Positions 7,085 to 14,672 of a DNA stretch of 26,326 nucleotides are shown here, one piece after another (within the stretch, counting starts at the first letter, position 1; each line of letters starts with the position of its first letter). The stretch comes from a virus. The stretch is from positions 1 through 26,326 of the IMG/VR virus record IMGVR_UViG_3300036790_000819. One strand, given 5' to 3'. Below the pieces are notes generated by a model, which was given only the letters and a program-made list of their open reading frames with translations, did no database searches and was not told the origin of the DNA. Position numbers and translations under genes: made by a program.

Positions 7085-7831
7085 ATGTTCGTATTCGGCT
7101 CGGGCGTGCTGATCGGCACGCAACTGAACGTCGCCAATCCAACCCCGATCAACTTCGGGCTCGTCCAGAAGGTCAGCGTCGACACCTCGGTCAGCGTCAA
7201 GGAGCTCTACGGCCAATATGCGTTCCCGGTCGCCGTCGGATCCGGCACGCGCAAAGTCACGTGCAAGGCGTCGCTCGCACGCTTCAGCGGTCAAGCGCTG
7301 GGGCGCCTGTTCTACAATCAGGTTCCGACCCCTGGTTCGACGCTCTCTCAGTTCGCTGAGTTGCACCCCGTCCCGGCGTCGGCCCCCTACACGATCACGG
7401 TCGCAAACTCGACGCACTTCGTCGCCGACCAGGGCGTCACCTACGCTTCGACCGGACTTCCACTGATCGCCGTCGCCTCGTCGCCAGTCGCGGGACAATA
7501 TTCGGTCAGCGCGGCGGGCGTCTATACGTTCGCCGGCGCAGATTCCGCTGCCGGGGTTCTGATTTCCTACACCTACACGAGTTCGGCGCAGGGAGAGTCT
7601 CTCATAATTGGAAACCCGCTGGTCGGACCGACGTCGACCTTCTCGGCGCTCTTGTTCGCGACCGACCCGACCACGAACGCCCAATTCTCAGTGACGCTCA
7701 ATCAGTGCGTCGCCAGCAAGTTCTCCTTCGACACCAATATCGAGGACTTCGCCAAGCCGGACTTCGAGTTCCAGGCGTTCGCCAACGCCGCCGGTCAGGT
7801 CATGACCTTCAACTTCGGAGACGCCGCATGA
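7085..7831 (+). CDS. Major tail tube protein with insertion domain
   Basis: This 248-residue protein is called the major tail tube subunit from its position between terminator and chaperone and its beta-rich sequence. The start MFVFGSGVLIGT is typical of tube proteins of this type. VKELYGQYAFPVAVGSGTRK (from about residue 39) and the closing FAKPDFEFQAFANAAGQVM complete the tube fold. Residues 118-165 (VTYASTGLPL to ISYTYT) form the recurrent insertion domain shared with the connector and the tip protein. In-frame alternatives at 7031 (TTG) and 7070 (ATG) lack a ribosome site, whereas GGAG at 7072-7075 lies nine bases before 7085. The stop overlaps the next gene as ATGA. Confidence 0.83.
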   Translation: MFVFGSGVLIGTQLNVANPTPINFGLVQKVSVDTSVSVKELYGQYAFPVAVGSGTRKVTCKASLARFSGQALGRLFYNQVPTPGSTLSQFAELHPVPASAPYTITVANSTHFVADQGVTYASTGLPLIAVASSPVAGQYSVSAAGVYTFAGADSAAGVLISYTYTSSAQGESLIIGNPLVGPTSTFSALLFATDPTTNAQFSVTLNQCVASKFSFDTNIEDFAKPDFEFQAFANAAGQVMTFNFGDAA

Positions 7832-8226
7832 GCGAGGAGGCGTTCGTCATCTCGCTTGGCGGAAAGACCTGGTCGATTCCGCATCTGCCTTTCCGCGCGA
7901 TCAAGGCGATCCAGCCTGCTCTTTTCGACGCCTATCTCGGAGCGGGCGGCGCGTCGATGTCGGCCGACTCCGTCGCGCGTCTGAGCGAAGCCCAACTTGA
8001 TCGCCTCGCCGAAGCGACCTGGCGAGCGATCTCTTTCATCGAGCCTGAGCTTTCCTTGGCGAACTTTCTCGACCTTCCGTTCTCGGTCGGCGAACTGATC
8101 CAGGCTTTTCCGTCAGTCGCCAGGGCGGCTGGGCTTCGCCCGGGCAAAGTTGAGGATCAGGCTTCGCCTGCGCTCGCGACGCCGGAGGCGTCGCCAAACG
8201 TGGGAAAGTCGATTTCGACGCCCTGA
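7828..8226 (+). CDS. Tail assembly chaperone, short form (gpG-like)
   Basis: The 132-residue product occupies the chaperone slot between tail tube and tape measure. Chaperones of this kind coat the tape measure during tail assembly and are absent from the virion. The helical sequence includes ISLGGKTWSIPHLPFRAIKA near residue 8 and SARLSE-like helices in the middle, with a Pro/Ala/Ser-rich low-complexity tail before the stop. GGAG seven bases upstream and an ATGA overlap with the tube gene support the ATG. Near the 3' end it carries the slippery heptamer GGGAAAG in the right phase, so a longer frameshifted product is predicted. Confidence 0.8.
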   Translation: MSEEAFVISLGGKTWSIPHLPFRAIKAIQPALFDAYLGAGGASMSADSVARLSEAQLDRLAEATWRAISFIEPELSLANFLDLPFSVGELIQAFPSVARAAGLRPGKVEDQASPALATPEASPNVGKSISTP

Positions 8227-8447
8227 TCGCTCAGGTCGTCTCCAATACCGGCTGGCGCTGGGACGAAGCTCTCGACCAGCTGACGATGCCGCGCTTTCTC
8301 GCGCTGCGGGCCGAATGGCGGCGCAACCCGCCCGTTCACTGGCTCGTCGCCGCCGCGCTCAAGTATCGTGAGCCGAGCGACGATGCGTCGCCGCGCCAAC
8401 CGACGATTGCGGAACTCAAGGCGGCCTTCCCGAACGGGGCCCTCTGA
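7828..8447 (+). CDS. Tail assembly chaperone, -1 frameshift form (gpGT-like)
   Basis: This is a predicted 206-residue fusion: 127 codons in the first frame (7828-8208), then 79 codons in the -1 frame re-reading base 8208 and ending at TGA 8445-8447. The second part begins VDFDALIAQVVSNTGWRWDE, continues with LTMPRFLALRAEWRRNPPVH, and looks like genuine protein. It has no start codon near its beginning, as expected for a gpT-type domain expressed only by frameshifting. In lambda-like phages the GT form bridges tape measure and tail tube at a fixed ratio to G. The next gene starts 27 bases downstream. Frameshift efficiency cannot be judged from sequence. Confidence 0.75.
8202..8208 (+). promoter_or_regulatory. 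Slippery heptamer for programmed -1 frameshift
   Basis: The sequence is G GGA AAG in the chaperone frame, fitting X XXY YYZ, and is identical to the known lambda G/GT slip site. Sixteen bases downstream of it the zero-frame TGA (8224-8226) lies inside a small hairpin with arms CCTGA (8222-8226) and TCAGG (8231-8235), a possible weak stimulator. Confidence 0.75.
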
Positions 8448-8474
8448 CGAATCCGCCAAGGTCAAGGATCAGCG

Positions 8475-9791
8475 ATGGCCGACGCAAACGTCTCCGTCAG
8501 CTTCAGCGCATCGACCGGCGATTTTGTCTCCCAAGTCAGCGAGGCAAAGGATGCATTGCAGACCTTTGCCGCGCCATTCGGCGAAATCAACCGGCAGTTG
8601 GTCTCGTTTGGGACCGCTGCATCCCAAGCTTTCAGCGCCGATCATCTGACGCCCTATCGCGACGCGCTCTCAGCGACCCAATCGCTTCAGGAGTCGTTCG
8701 CCACCGACAGCGCGCGCGCCGCAGCGGCGCTGCGGGAGGGGGATGATGCGGCCTATGCCGACGCGGCAAGGGCCGCACAACTCGCAACCTCGGAAGAATT
8801 GAGAATCCTGACAGACGCTACGAAGCAGAAGCTCGCCCTTTATTCCGAGGAGGCGCGATTTTTCCAAATCACCCAGCAGCAAAAATTAGCGTTTTCGCAG
8901 CAGGCTCTGGACGCAGAATACGCTGGCGAGCTAGCCGCGCTGCAAAGAGATGAGGCTCTCGGCGACCAATCGCTTGCCGCGAAACAGCGCGTCGACGACC
9001 TGGCCATCGAAGCGACCCGGCGCCGTGACGATCAGATGGCGGCGTTGACCCGCTCGGCCCTGCAAGACCAGGAGCGCGACTATCAGGCGTTCGGCAATTC
9101 TATTACGCAGGCGGTCAATTCCCAACTGCGCGGACTCATTACCGGGACGACCACTTGGCGCACGGCGTTTGCTAACGTGCTTCGGGACTTGCTGGTCAAG
9201 TTTATTGAGTGGTGCGAAACGACCGTAGAGCACTACGCCTTGGCGGAGGCGATGAAGACAGCCGCGACCACGTCGGGCGTCGCCGCGCGTACGGGCGCGG
9301 AACAGGCGGGCGCCGCGGCCTCGTTGGGCGCGCAGGGCGCGGCCATGGTTCAATCGATCCTCTCCTCGGCGGCGGAAACATTCGCTGGGGTGTTCGGGTT
9401 TCTGGCGCCGCTCATGGGTCCGTTCGCCGCGGGCCCCGCTACGGCGGCGCAGGCCACGGTTGCCGGCATGGCAGGCGCCGTCGCGTCCGCGGACATCGGC
9501 ATGTGGAGGGCGCCGGGAGACATGCTGACCCTCATTCATCACAATGAGCTCATCATGCCAGCGCCGGAAGCCGGAGCCTTCCGCTCGATGCTGACGAGTT
9601 CGGCGAGCGGCGGCGCTTCGCCTGGCGCGTCCGTGGCTATTCATCCAACCACGCACTTTAACGTCTCGGCGCTCGATGGCGCCTCAGTCGCCTCCTGGAT
9701 GCGCTCGAATGGCCCTGGCATGGCAAAGGCGCTCGATCAGGCGGTGCGCCACGGCGCGGCGCTTGGTCTCAAGCGACTCAATGGCCGATGA
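8475..9791 (+). CDS. Tail tape measure protein (short)
   Basis: The 438-residue product is the tape measure: it spans the tail lumen, sets tail length and helps DNA entry. Residues about 60-215 are long Ala/Gln/Glu-rich helices with coiled-coil character. Residues about 291-330 (FAGVFGFLAPLMGPFAAG) are hydrophobic and could insert in membrane. The C-terminus has PGDMLTLIHHNELIMPAPEA, a stretch typical of tape measures in this phage group. At roughly 0.15 nm per residue the tail would be at most about 65 nm, short for a siphophage and closer to GTAs. AAGGA before the ATG supports the start; the stop overlaps the next gene as ATGA. Confidence 0.85.
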   Translation: MADANVSVSFSASTGDFVSQVSEAKDALQTFAAPFGEINRQLVSFGTAASQAFSADHLTPYRDALSATQSLQESFATDSARAAAALREGDDAAYADAARAAQLATSEELRILTDATKQKLALYSEEARFFQITQQQKLAFSQQALDAEYAGELAALQRDEALGDQSLAAKQRVDDLAIEATRRRDDQMAALTRSALQDQERDYQAFGNSITQAVNSQLRGLITGTTTWRTAFANVLRDLLVKFIEWCETTVEHYALAEAMKTAATTSGVAARTGAEQAGAAASLGAQGAAMVQSILSSAAETFAGVFGFLAPLMGPFAAGPATAAQATVAGMAGAVASADIGMWRAPGDMLTLIHHNELIMPAPEAGAFRSMLTSSASGGASPGASVAIHPTTHFNVSALDGASVASWMRSNGPGMAKALDQAVRHGAALGLKRLNGR

Positions 9792-12316
9792 GCAACCCGA
9801 CTCTTCCCGGCGTCCATTTGCTGCCGTCGACAGGCGAGTTCGCCTACGACACCATTCCTTATTTCGGCTTCCAGCGCGGTGAGTACGGCCTAGACCAAGC
9901 GTTCATCATGAACTTCTTCGCTGGCGCGCCGAGCAACAAAACAGATTATTCCGTTTCTCTCGATCAGTTGCAGGCGCAGCACCCGGAATGCACGACGGTC
10001 TCGGTTGTGATCGCCTGGTTCTTTGATTCCGAGGACCCATCTGTCTGTCACGTCTATCCGACGAACAATTACATCGGCGGCGCCTTTAAGCAATGGGTCG
10101 CGGGCCCCGTCAACCCGTTCGGAGTTTGGGTCGACGATCACTGGATGGTTTCAGGCCTGACCGAATTGTCGGACGGACTCATCCCGCCGGCGATGCTGCC
10201 CGGGACGAGCAATTTCGTTTACGGCGGCACACCGAGCGACCAGAGCGTCGTTCGCTGTATCCGCGATCTCAAAAGCCGCGGCTTCAAAGTTATCTTCTAC
10301 CCGTTCCTGCTCGGGACCGGTCCAGGGTTCCCGTGGCGTGGCCGGATTACTTCGTCCGGCGACCTCAGCCAGACGGCGACGAACGACGTCGCGACCTTCA
10401 TGGGGCCAGCCGCGGTCGCTGACTTCACACCGGATTCGATCAATCTGACAGTCGCCTACTCCGGCTATCTGTTCGATTGGACCTATCGCCGGATGATTTT
10501 GCACTACGCGAACCTCTGCACGGTCGCCGGCGGCGTCAATCTGTTCGTGATCGGATCGGAAATGCGCGGGATGGAAGTCCTGCGGGGACCGGCCTGGACG
10601 AAGACTGGCGCAACGGACGGATCCGGCGCCGCGATCTGGGACTATCCGATGGTCGGGGCGCTCAACACGCTCGCCAACGACGTAAGGACCACGTTCGACA
10701 AGCTGGGCTTCGTGAAAAACGCGACGACGCTCGAAAACTTGATTTGCTACTCGGCCGACTGGTCGACCTGGATGGGCTGGCAGCATCCAGGAGAAGACGG
10801 ACAGTGGCCGCATCTTGACCAACTCTACGCTAACACGAACATCGACTTCGTTTCCTTTGACAACTACCTCCCGCTGACCGATTGGACGACCGGCGCCAGC
10901 GGCGGCCTTGACGGTTCCGAATGGATTGAGCCAGCCCCGACCGGGACGTGGCCGCCAACGCCGTCGATTATGAGCGGTCTTGGGCTCAGCGGGCCGCCGA
11001 CGATCTATTCGACGTCCTATCTCAAAGCCGGGATCGAGGGCGGCCAATATTTCAATTGGTTCTATAACAACAGCGACAATCGCGGCCGCGGCCTCGATCC
11101 GAATGGCACCGACCTGCAGGTGTCGTTGCCAGAAGGCGACCGGCTGGCTCAGGCTCGTAACCCGTATTTTACGGGCCAAGAGCTTCTCGCCAACAAGCAG
11201 TTGCGTTGGTTCTGGAACAACCCTCATCAGGCGGTTTACGCCACACCAGCTTCTGGCGGGGCATGGGTTCCGACGGGGCCGCACACCGAATGGGTGCCCA
11301 ATTCAAAATCGATCTTGATGCTGGAGTATGGCTTCGCCGCCTGCGATCGGTCGACGAATCAGCCGAACGTTTTTTTCGACCCAAAATCGACGGAGAGCTT
11401 CACCGCCTATTGGTCGATCTGGGACCCGGCCAACGAACTCGGTTATCTGCCGCGACGCGACGATACGATCCAAGCGCTGGCCCTCGAAGCGGTCTATGAA
11501 TACTGGAACGTGGACGGCGCCAACGAGAGCGTCGGCGGCTTGCCGATGCTCAACTGGAATTTCTGCTGCGTCTGGAATTGGGACGCGCGGCCGTTCCCGA
11601 CGTTTCCAGCCGAAAATCAGTCATGGGGCGACACCGGAAATTGGGAACAAGGCTTCTGGACTAACGGCCTGCGCGCCGTTCTTCCGCCGCCCCTCCCGAG
11701 CCCGCAACCGACGCCGGGCGCTTACGCAACCTTCCCGACCTTGACGACGCTCGCCTGGTCGACCCACCTGAGGCCAAAGTTTTCGACTCTGATCGCCACT
11801 CACGTCTCTGGGCGCGAGACGCGAGCCCAACACACCGCCAACCCCTATTTCGACCTGGAATTGACCTATGAGGTGCTGCGTTCGGCGCCCGCGGATGACG
11901 AATTGCAGGCGATTGCAGGGTTCTTCGAGCAGGCAAGCGGCGCGGATGAACCGTTCTGGGTCGGGCCTCCGGGCTTGAGCACGATTACGGGCCAAGCGAT
12001 CGGAACCGGTGACGCCGCGACGACTGTCTTTCCGCTCTTCGCGTCAATTGGCGGTTATAGCGGGCCGGTCTTTGGGACGTCGGGCGTCTCAGCCGTCTAT
12101 CTCGACGGCGTGTCGCAGCCGAGCGAATGGACGGTTTCAAGCGGATATCTACCTGCGATCACTTTCGCATCGGCGCCGGGCGACGGCGTCGTCATCACCG
12201 CCGACTTTGGCGTTCTCTGGCTCTGCCGCTTCGCCGAAGACGTCCAGGACTTCGAGGAGTTTATGACGATGCTTTGGGCGCTCCGGACGCTGCGGTTGTC
12301 GACGGTGAGACCGTGA
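9788..12316 (+). CDS. GTA-type TIM barrel fused to DUF2460 distal tail domain
   Basis: The 842-residue product has two parts. Residues about 1-625 match the GTA TIM-barrel (glycoside hydrolase-like) domain: DQSVVRCIRDLKSRGFKV, VIGSEMRGME with E258, YSADWSTWMGWQHPGEDG, DFVSFDNYLPLTDW and MLEYGFAACDRSTNQPNVF with E513. E258 and E513 are candidate catalytic acids, so it may cut cell-wall or surface polysaccharide during entry. A Pro-rich linker (about 632-646) leads to a DUF2460 domain (649-842, from FPTLTTLAWSTHLRPKFST), which is the distal-tail protein of GTAs. In GTAs the TIM barrel normally belongs to the large hub protein, so this fusion is unusual. Both ends overlap neighbours (ATGA at the start, GTGA at the end). 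Confidence 0.85.
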   Translation: MSNPTLPGVHLLPSTGEFAYDTIPYFGFQRGEYGLDQAFIMNFFAGAPSNKTDYSVSLDQLQAQHPECTTVSVVIAWFFDSEDPSVCHVYPTNNYIGGAFKQWVAGPVNPFGVWVDDHWMVSGLTELSDGLIPPAMLPGTSNFVYGGTPSDQSVVRCIRDLKSRGFKVIFYPFLLGTGPGFPWRGRITSSGDLSQTATNDVATFMGPAAVADFTPDSINLTVAYSGYLFDWTYRRMILHYANLCTVAGGVNLFVIGSEMRGMEVLRGPAWTKTGATDGSGAAIWDYPMVGALNTLANDVRTTFDKLGFVKNATTLENLICYSADWSTWMGWQHPGEDGQWPHLDQLYANTNIDFVSFDNYLPLTDWTTGASGGLDGSEWIEPAPTGTWPPTPSIMSGLGLSGPPTIYSTSYLKAGIEGGQYFNWFYNNSDNRGRGLDPNGTDLQVSLPEGDRLAQARNPYFTGQELLANKQLRWFWNNPHQAVYATPASGGAWVPTGPHTEWVPNSKSILMLEYGFAACDRSTNQPNVFFDPKSTESFTAYWSIWDPANELGYLPRRDDTIQALALEAVYEYWNVDGANESVGGLPMLNWNFCCVWNWDARPFPTFPAENQSWGDTGNWEQGFWTNGLRAVLPPPLPSPQPTPGAYATFPTLTTLAWSTHLRPKFSTLIATHVSGRETRAQHTANPYFDLELTYEVLRSAPADDELQAIAGFFEQASGADEPFWVGPPGLSTITGQAIGTGDAATTVFPLFASIGGYSGPVFGTSGVSAVYLDGVSQPSEWTVSSGYLPAITFASAPGDGVVITADFGVLWLCRFAEDVQDFEEFMTMLWALRTLRLSTVRP

Positions 12317-12930
12317 CGACGCCCCCGAGCTTCCCGACACTCGCCGGCCTCGGTTGGAGCGTCCATAAAAAGCCAGTGTTTTCGACGCTGGTTGCGAGCC
12401 ATGTGTCCGGGCGGGAAGTTCGCGACGCTCTCTATCAGAACCCGATCTGGCAGTTCGAGCTGGCTTTCGACGGCCTTTCGTCATCGCCGAATTCGTATTC
12501 GGGACTCGGTGCGAATTCGATGCAGGCCCTCCTGGGATTCTTCCTGCAAATGCAAGGCCAATTCGGCACCTTCCTTTACAACGATCCGACCGACAGCGCG
12601 GCGACGAAGGAGACCTTCGCCACCGGCGATGGCGCGACTACGGCCTTCGCCTTCTCCCGCTTTATGGGCGCGTTCCTCGAACCGGTCGGCTGGGTGACGA
12701 GCGTCTCGAGCGTGTTTTTAAACAATGTCAATCAGCCATCCGGCTGGTCGCTATCGACGCCCAACTCGCTGGTGTTCGCGTCAGCGCCCGGCTCAGGGGC
12801 GTCGATCGCGGCGACCTTTACCTACGCATTCCAATGCCGGTTCGATTCCGACGACCAAGACTTCGAGGAGTTCATGTCGAACCTGTGGAGGGTCGACAGC
12901 GTCAAATTCAGATCGGTGAGGGCATCGTGA
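12313..12930 (+). CDS. DUF2460 distal tail protein (second copy)
   Basis: This 205-residue protein is a complete DUF2460 (GTA gp12-like) distal tail protein, expected to form a ring between tube and hub. FPTLAGLGWSVHKKPVFSTL, ASHVSGREVRD and the closing DDQDFEEFMSNLWRVDSVKF run parallel to the C-terminal domain of the preceding gene, showing that the two are paralogues. Residues about 95-185 hold the family's inserted beta stretch (TFATGDGATTAFAF, VFLNNVNQPSGW). The GTG start at 12313 was chosen because it overlaps the previous stop as GTGA and no ATG follows before the conserved start of the fold. The 3' end overlaps the next small gene, again as GTGA. Confidence 0.86.
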   Translation: MTTPPSFPTLAGLGWSVHKKPVFSTLVASHVSGREVRDALYQNPIWQFELAFDGLSSSPNSYSGLGANSMQALLGFFLQMQGQFGTFLYNDPTDSAATKETFATGDGATTAFAFSRFMGAFLEPVGWVTSVSSVFLNNVNQPSGWSLSTPNSLVFASAPGSGASIAATFTYAFQCRFDSDDQDFEEFMSNLWRVDSVKFRSVRAS

Positions 12931-13070
12931 AAATCTGGATCAGCCCATCGGAGCTTGCGCGCGGAACTGTCGGGGACGGCATGCGCCGGACGCGCAGCCT
13001 TATCCTTGGCCAAGCGCCGTTTGCTCCTACTGTGTCACAATTCGCGCGGCTCGCAGCAAAGGCGTCTTGA
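12927..13070 (+). CDS. Small 47-residue protein, unknown function
   Basis: A GTG at 12927 overlaps the DUF2460 stop as GTGA and opens a 47-residue frame beginning MKIWISPSELARGTVGDGMR and ending at 13070, where its TGA overlaps the next ATG. GAGG lies seven to eight bases upstream. The sequence is basic, with a Pro-containing LILGQAPFAPTVSQFARLA segment. I do not recognise it. The exact overlaps on both sides and plausible codon use are the main support. It may be a minor tail-tip or assembly factor. A chance open frame is the alternative. Confidence 0.5.
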   Translation: MKIWISPSELARGTVGDGMRRTRSLILGQAPFAPTVSQFARLAAKAS

Positions 13071-13159
13071 TGCTTGCCGTCGGCGCCCTCAATTTTCTGG
13101 CCTGCTCCGCCGCCACGTATTTGCTCGTGGCCAGCCTTCGGAAATTGTCCCGGTCATGA
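13070..13159 (+). CDS. Putative 29-residue membrane microprotein
   Basis: The ATG at 13070 overlaps the previous stop (TGATG) and the stop at 13157-13159 overlaps the DUF2163 start (ATGA). The 29-residue product starts MLAVGALNFLACSAATYLLV and ends in a basic tail with RKLSRS, which is the form of a single membrane helix with positive charge on the cytoplasmic side. Overlap at both ends suggests that translation passes through it to reach the next gene. It may work only as a coupling leader, or as a small membrane protein. There is no known homologue that I can name. Confidence 0.45.
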   Translation: MLAVGALNFLACSAATYLLVASLRKLSRS

Positions 13160-14025
13160 AACAGACTACCGCAGGCGTCATCAGCCTGATTAACGCCGCG
13201 CGCGCTGCGCAGGACTCGCCGATCGCCTTCGCCGAGTGCTTCACTTTCATCACCACGGCTGGATCACAGTACACGTGGACGAATGTCGACTATGACATCA
13301 CTTACAACGGATTCGTGTTCAGCGCGAACGGACCCCTCGTTTCTGGGCTCAAGTACAAGGGGTCGGTCGGGCTGGAGGTTGACAAGCAGCAGATCGGTAT
13401 CGCGGCTCGCCCGACGGACGTGATCAACGGCTCGCCGTTCCTCATCTCCCTGCGTGATGGCGCGTTTGACGGCGCTCCGGTCTATCGCGACCGGGTTTTC
13501 CTGACGGCTGCGAACGGAGCTGTCGTGGGCGGCGTCCGGATGTTTCAAGGGCGCATTTCGACCGTCGACAATGTCGGACGAACACAAGCGACCCTAACGG
13601 TCGCATCGGATCTCGTCATTCTCGACTACGACATGCCAAAGAACCTGTTTTCCCCGACCTGTCTGCATGTGCTGTACGACGCGGGGTGCGGCGTCATCCG
13701 AGGCACCTTTTCGATCAGCGGGACGGTCGCGCCCGGTTCAAGCTCGAACACCATCAACTTCTCCGGCGCTCGCGCGGGCGACGCGCAAGGGTCGATCGTC
13801 TTCTCTTCCGGCGCCAACGCCAACGTTCGCGCGACGGTCCGCAGCGTAAACGTGGGCGTCTCCTATTCCCTGATGTATCCGCTGCCCTTCGCACCCTCGC
13901 CGGGAGACGCCTTCACCGTCGCTTTTGGCTGCGACCACACGCAAGCCACCTGTCAGGGCAAATTCAACAACCTCGGGAACTTTCGCGGCTTCCCTTATGT
14001 GCCGCCGCCACAGCTGGCCTATTGA
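13156..14025 (+). CDS. DUF2163 / BR0599 baseplate hub protein (GTA gp13-like)
   Basis: The 289-residue product corresponds to the GTA gp13-type tail-tip hub protein. The N-terminal DUF2163 part (about 1-170) includes AECFTFITTAGSQYTWTNVD, GLEVDKQQIGI and VGGVRMFQGRISTVD. The C-terminal BR0599 part includes DMPKNLFSPTCLHVLYDAGC and FGCDHTQATCQGKFNNLGNF, with the family's paired cysteines and FRGFPYVP ending. In the related GTA these cysteines and nearby residues bind an iron-sulphur cluster; the same spacing here makes that plausible but unproven. The ATG at 13156 was taken because it overlaps the preceding microprotein stop and opens on MKQTTAGVISLINA, the normal family start; longer upstream readings are not conserved-looking. 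Confidence 0.87.
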   Translation: MKQTTAGVISLINAARAAQDSPIAFAECFTFITTAGSQYTWTNVDYDITYNGFVFSANGPLVSGLKYKGSVGLEVDKQQIGIAARPTDVINGSPFLISLRDGAFDGAPVYRDRVFLTAANGAVVGGVRMFQGRISTVDNVGRTQATLTVASDLVILDYDMPKNLFSPTCLHVLYDAGCGVIRGTFSISGTVAPGSSSNTINFSGARAGDAQGSIVFSSGANANVRATVRSVNVGVSYSLMYPLPFAPSPGDAFTVAFGCDHTQATCQGKFNNLGNFRGFPYVPPPQLAY

Positions 14026-14034
14026 GGGCGTTCA

Positions 14035-14229
14035 ATGTCTTGGCGTGGACTGTTTTCATGTTGCAAGCACTCTTTCGTTCCGCACGCCGGAGGATTGGAA
14101 TGCCGATGCTCCCGATCGACGGTCGCGATTTCTCGCGTGCCAAACGGCGGATCCACCGCGACGTCGGCTCACCCGCAGGCCTCGCCGGCTTACTCCCCCA
14201 GCGAATATAGGCGGGCGGACGCTAAGTAA
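14035..14229 (+). CDS. Small Cys-containing ORF, 64 residues (competing frame)
   Basis: The 64-residue frame starts MSWRGLFSCCKHSF and includes HAGGLECRCSR, so it has four cysteines and two nearby histidines that could bind a metal. GAGGGC lies before the ATG, and the TAA overlaps the NlpC/P60 start as TAATG, which fits the coupling seen elsewhere. Third codon positions are only about 65 percent G or C. It shares bases with the alternative 36-residue frame at 14100-14210, so at most one is likely to be the main product. No family is recognised. Confidence 0.38.
   Translation: MSWRGLFSCCKHSFVPHAGGLECRCSRSTVAISRVPNGGSTATSAHPQASPAYSPSEYRRADAK
14100..14210 (+). CDS. Small basic ORF, 36 residues (competing frame)
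   Basis: An ATG at 14100 is preceded by GGAGG with a six-base spacer, the best ribosome site in this stretch. The 36-residue product begins MPMLPIDGRDFSRAKRRIHR and ends with GLAGLLPQRI. Third positions are about 74 percent G or C, nearer to the neighbouring genes than in the overlapping 64-residue frame. The same frame is open upstream to another ATG at 14058. No family is recognised; the Arg/Lys-rich stretch hints at nucleic-acid or membrane contact only weakly. Confidence 0.38.
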   Translation: MPMLPIDGRDFSRAKRRIHRDVGSPAGLAGLLPQRI

Positions 14230-14669
14230 TGACGGATCTGGCGCGGGCGGCCGTCGTCACGGAGGCGCGGTCGTGGATCGGGACGCCCTACCATCATGCA
14301 GCCGACGTCAAGAATCAGGGCGTCGATTGCGCCATGTTGCTGGTGCGCATCTATTGCGACCTTGGCTTGCTTGAGCCGTTCGATCCTCGACCTTATACGC
14401 GCGACTGGTTCCTGCATCGGAACGAGGAACGCTACCTCGGTTTCCTTCTCGGGAGATCAAAAGAGGTTCGATCGCCGGGCCTTGGCGACATCGTTCTCTT
14501 CCGGATCGGACGGTGTTTTGCACACGCCGGTATCGCATCGCGGGTCGAACCGCTCAATATCATCCATGCCTTCGCTAATTCCGGACGCGTCGTTGAGGAC
14601 ATCGTCCACGCAAATCCGGAGCTGGCCTCGCGGCTCAAGAGTGCGAAATTCGCCAGCTACTGGGGCTGA
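14229..14669 (+). CDS. NlpC/P60 tail-tip peptidase (GTA gp14-like)
   Basis: The 146-residue product matches NlpC/P60 cysteine peptidases of phage tail tips, which cut peptidoglycan stem peptides during DNA entry. SWIGTPYHHAADVKNQGVDC carries the catalytic Cys at C34. FAHAGIA carries the catalytic His at H99, and H113 in NIIHAF is the likely third polar residue. GDIVLFRIG before the His is the usual strand. There is no signal peptide, as expected for a virion enzyme. It lies between DUF2163 and hub genes exactly as gp14 does in GTAs. The start overlaps the upstream stop and the next gene begins three bases after its own stop. Confidence 0.92.
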   Translation: MTDLARAAVVTEARSWIGTPYHHAADVKNQGVDCAMLLVRIYCDLGLLEPFDPRPYTRDWFLHRNEERYLGFLLGRSKEVRSPGLGDIVLFRIGRCFAHAGIASRVEPLNIIHAFANSGRVVEDIVHANPELASRLKSAKFASYWG

Positions 14670-14672
14670 CCA

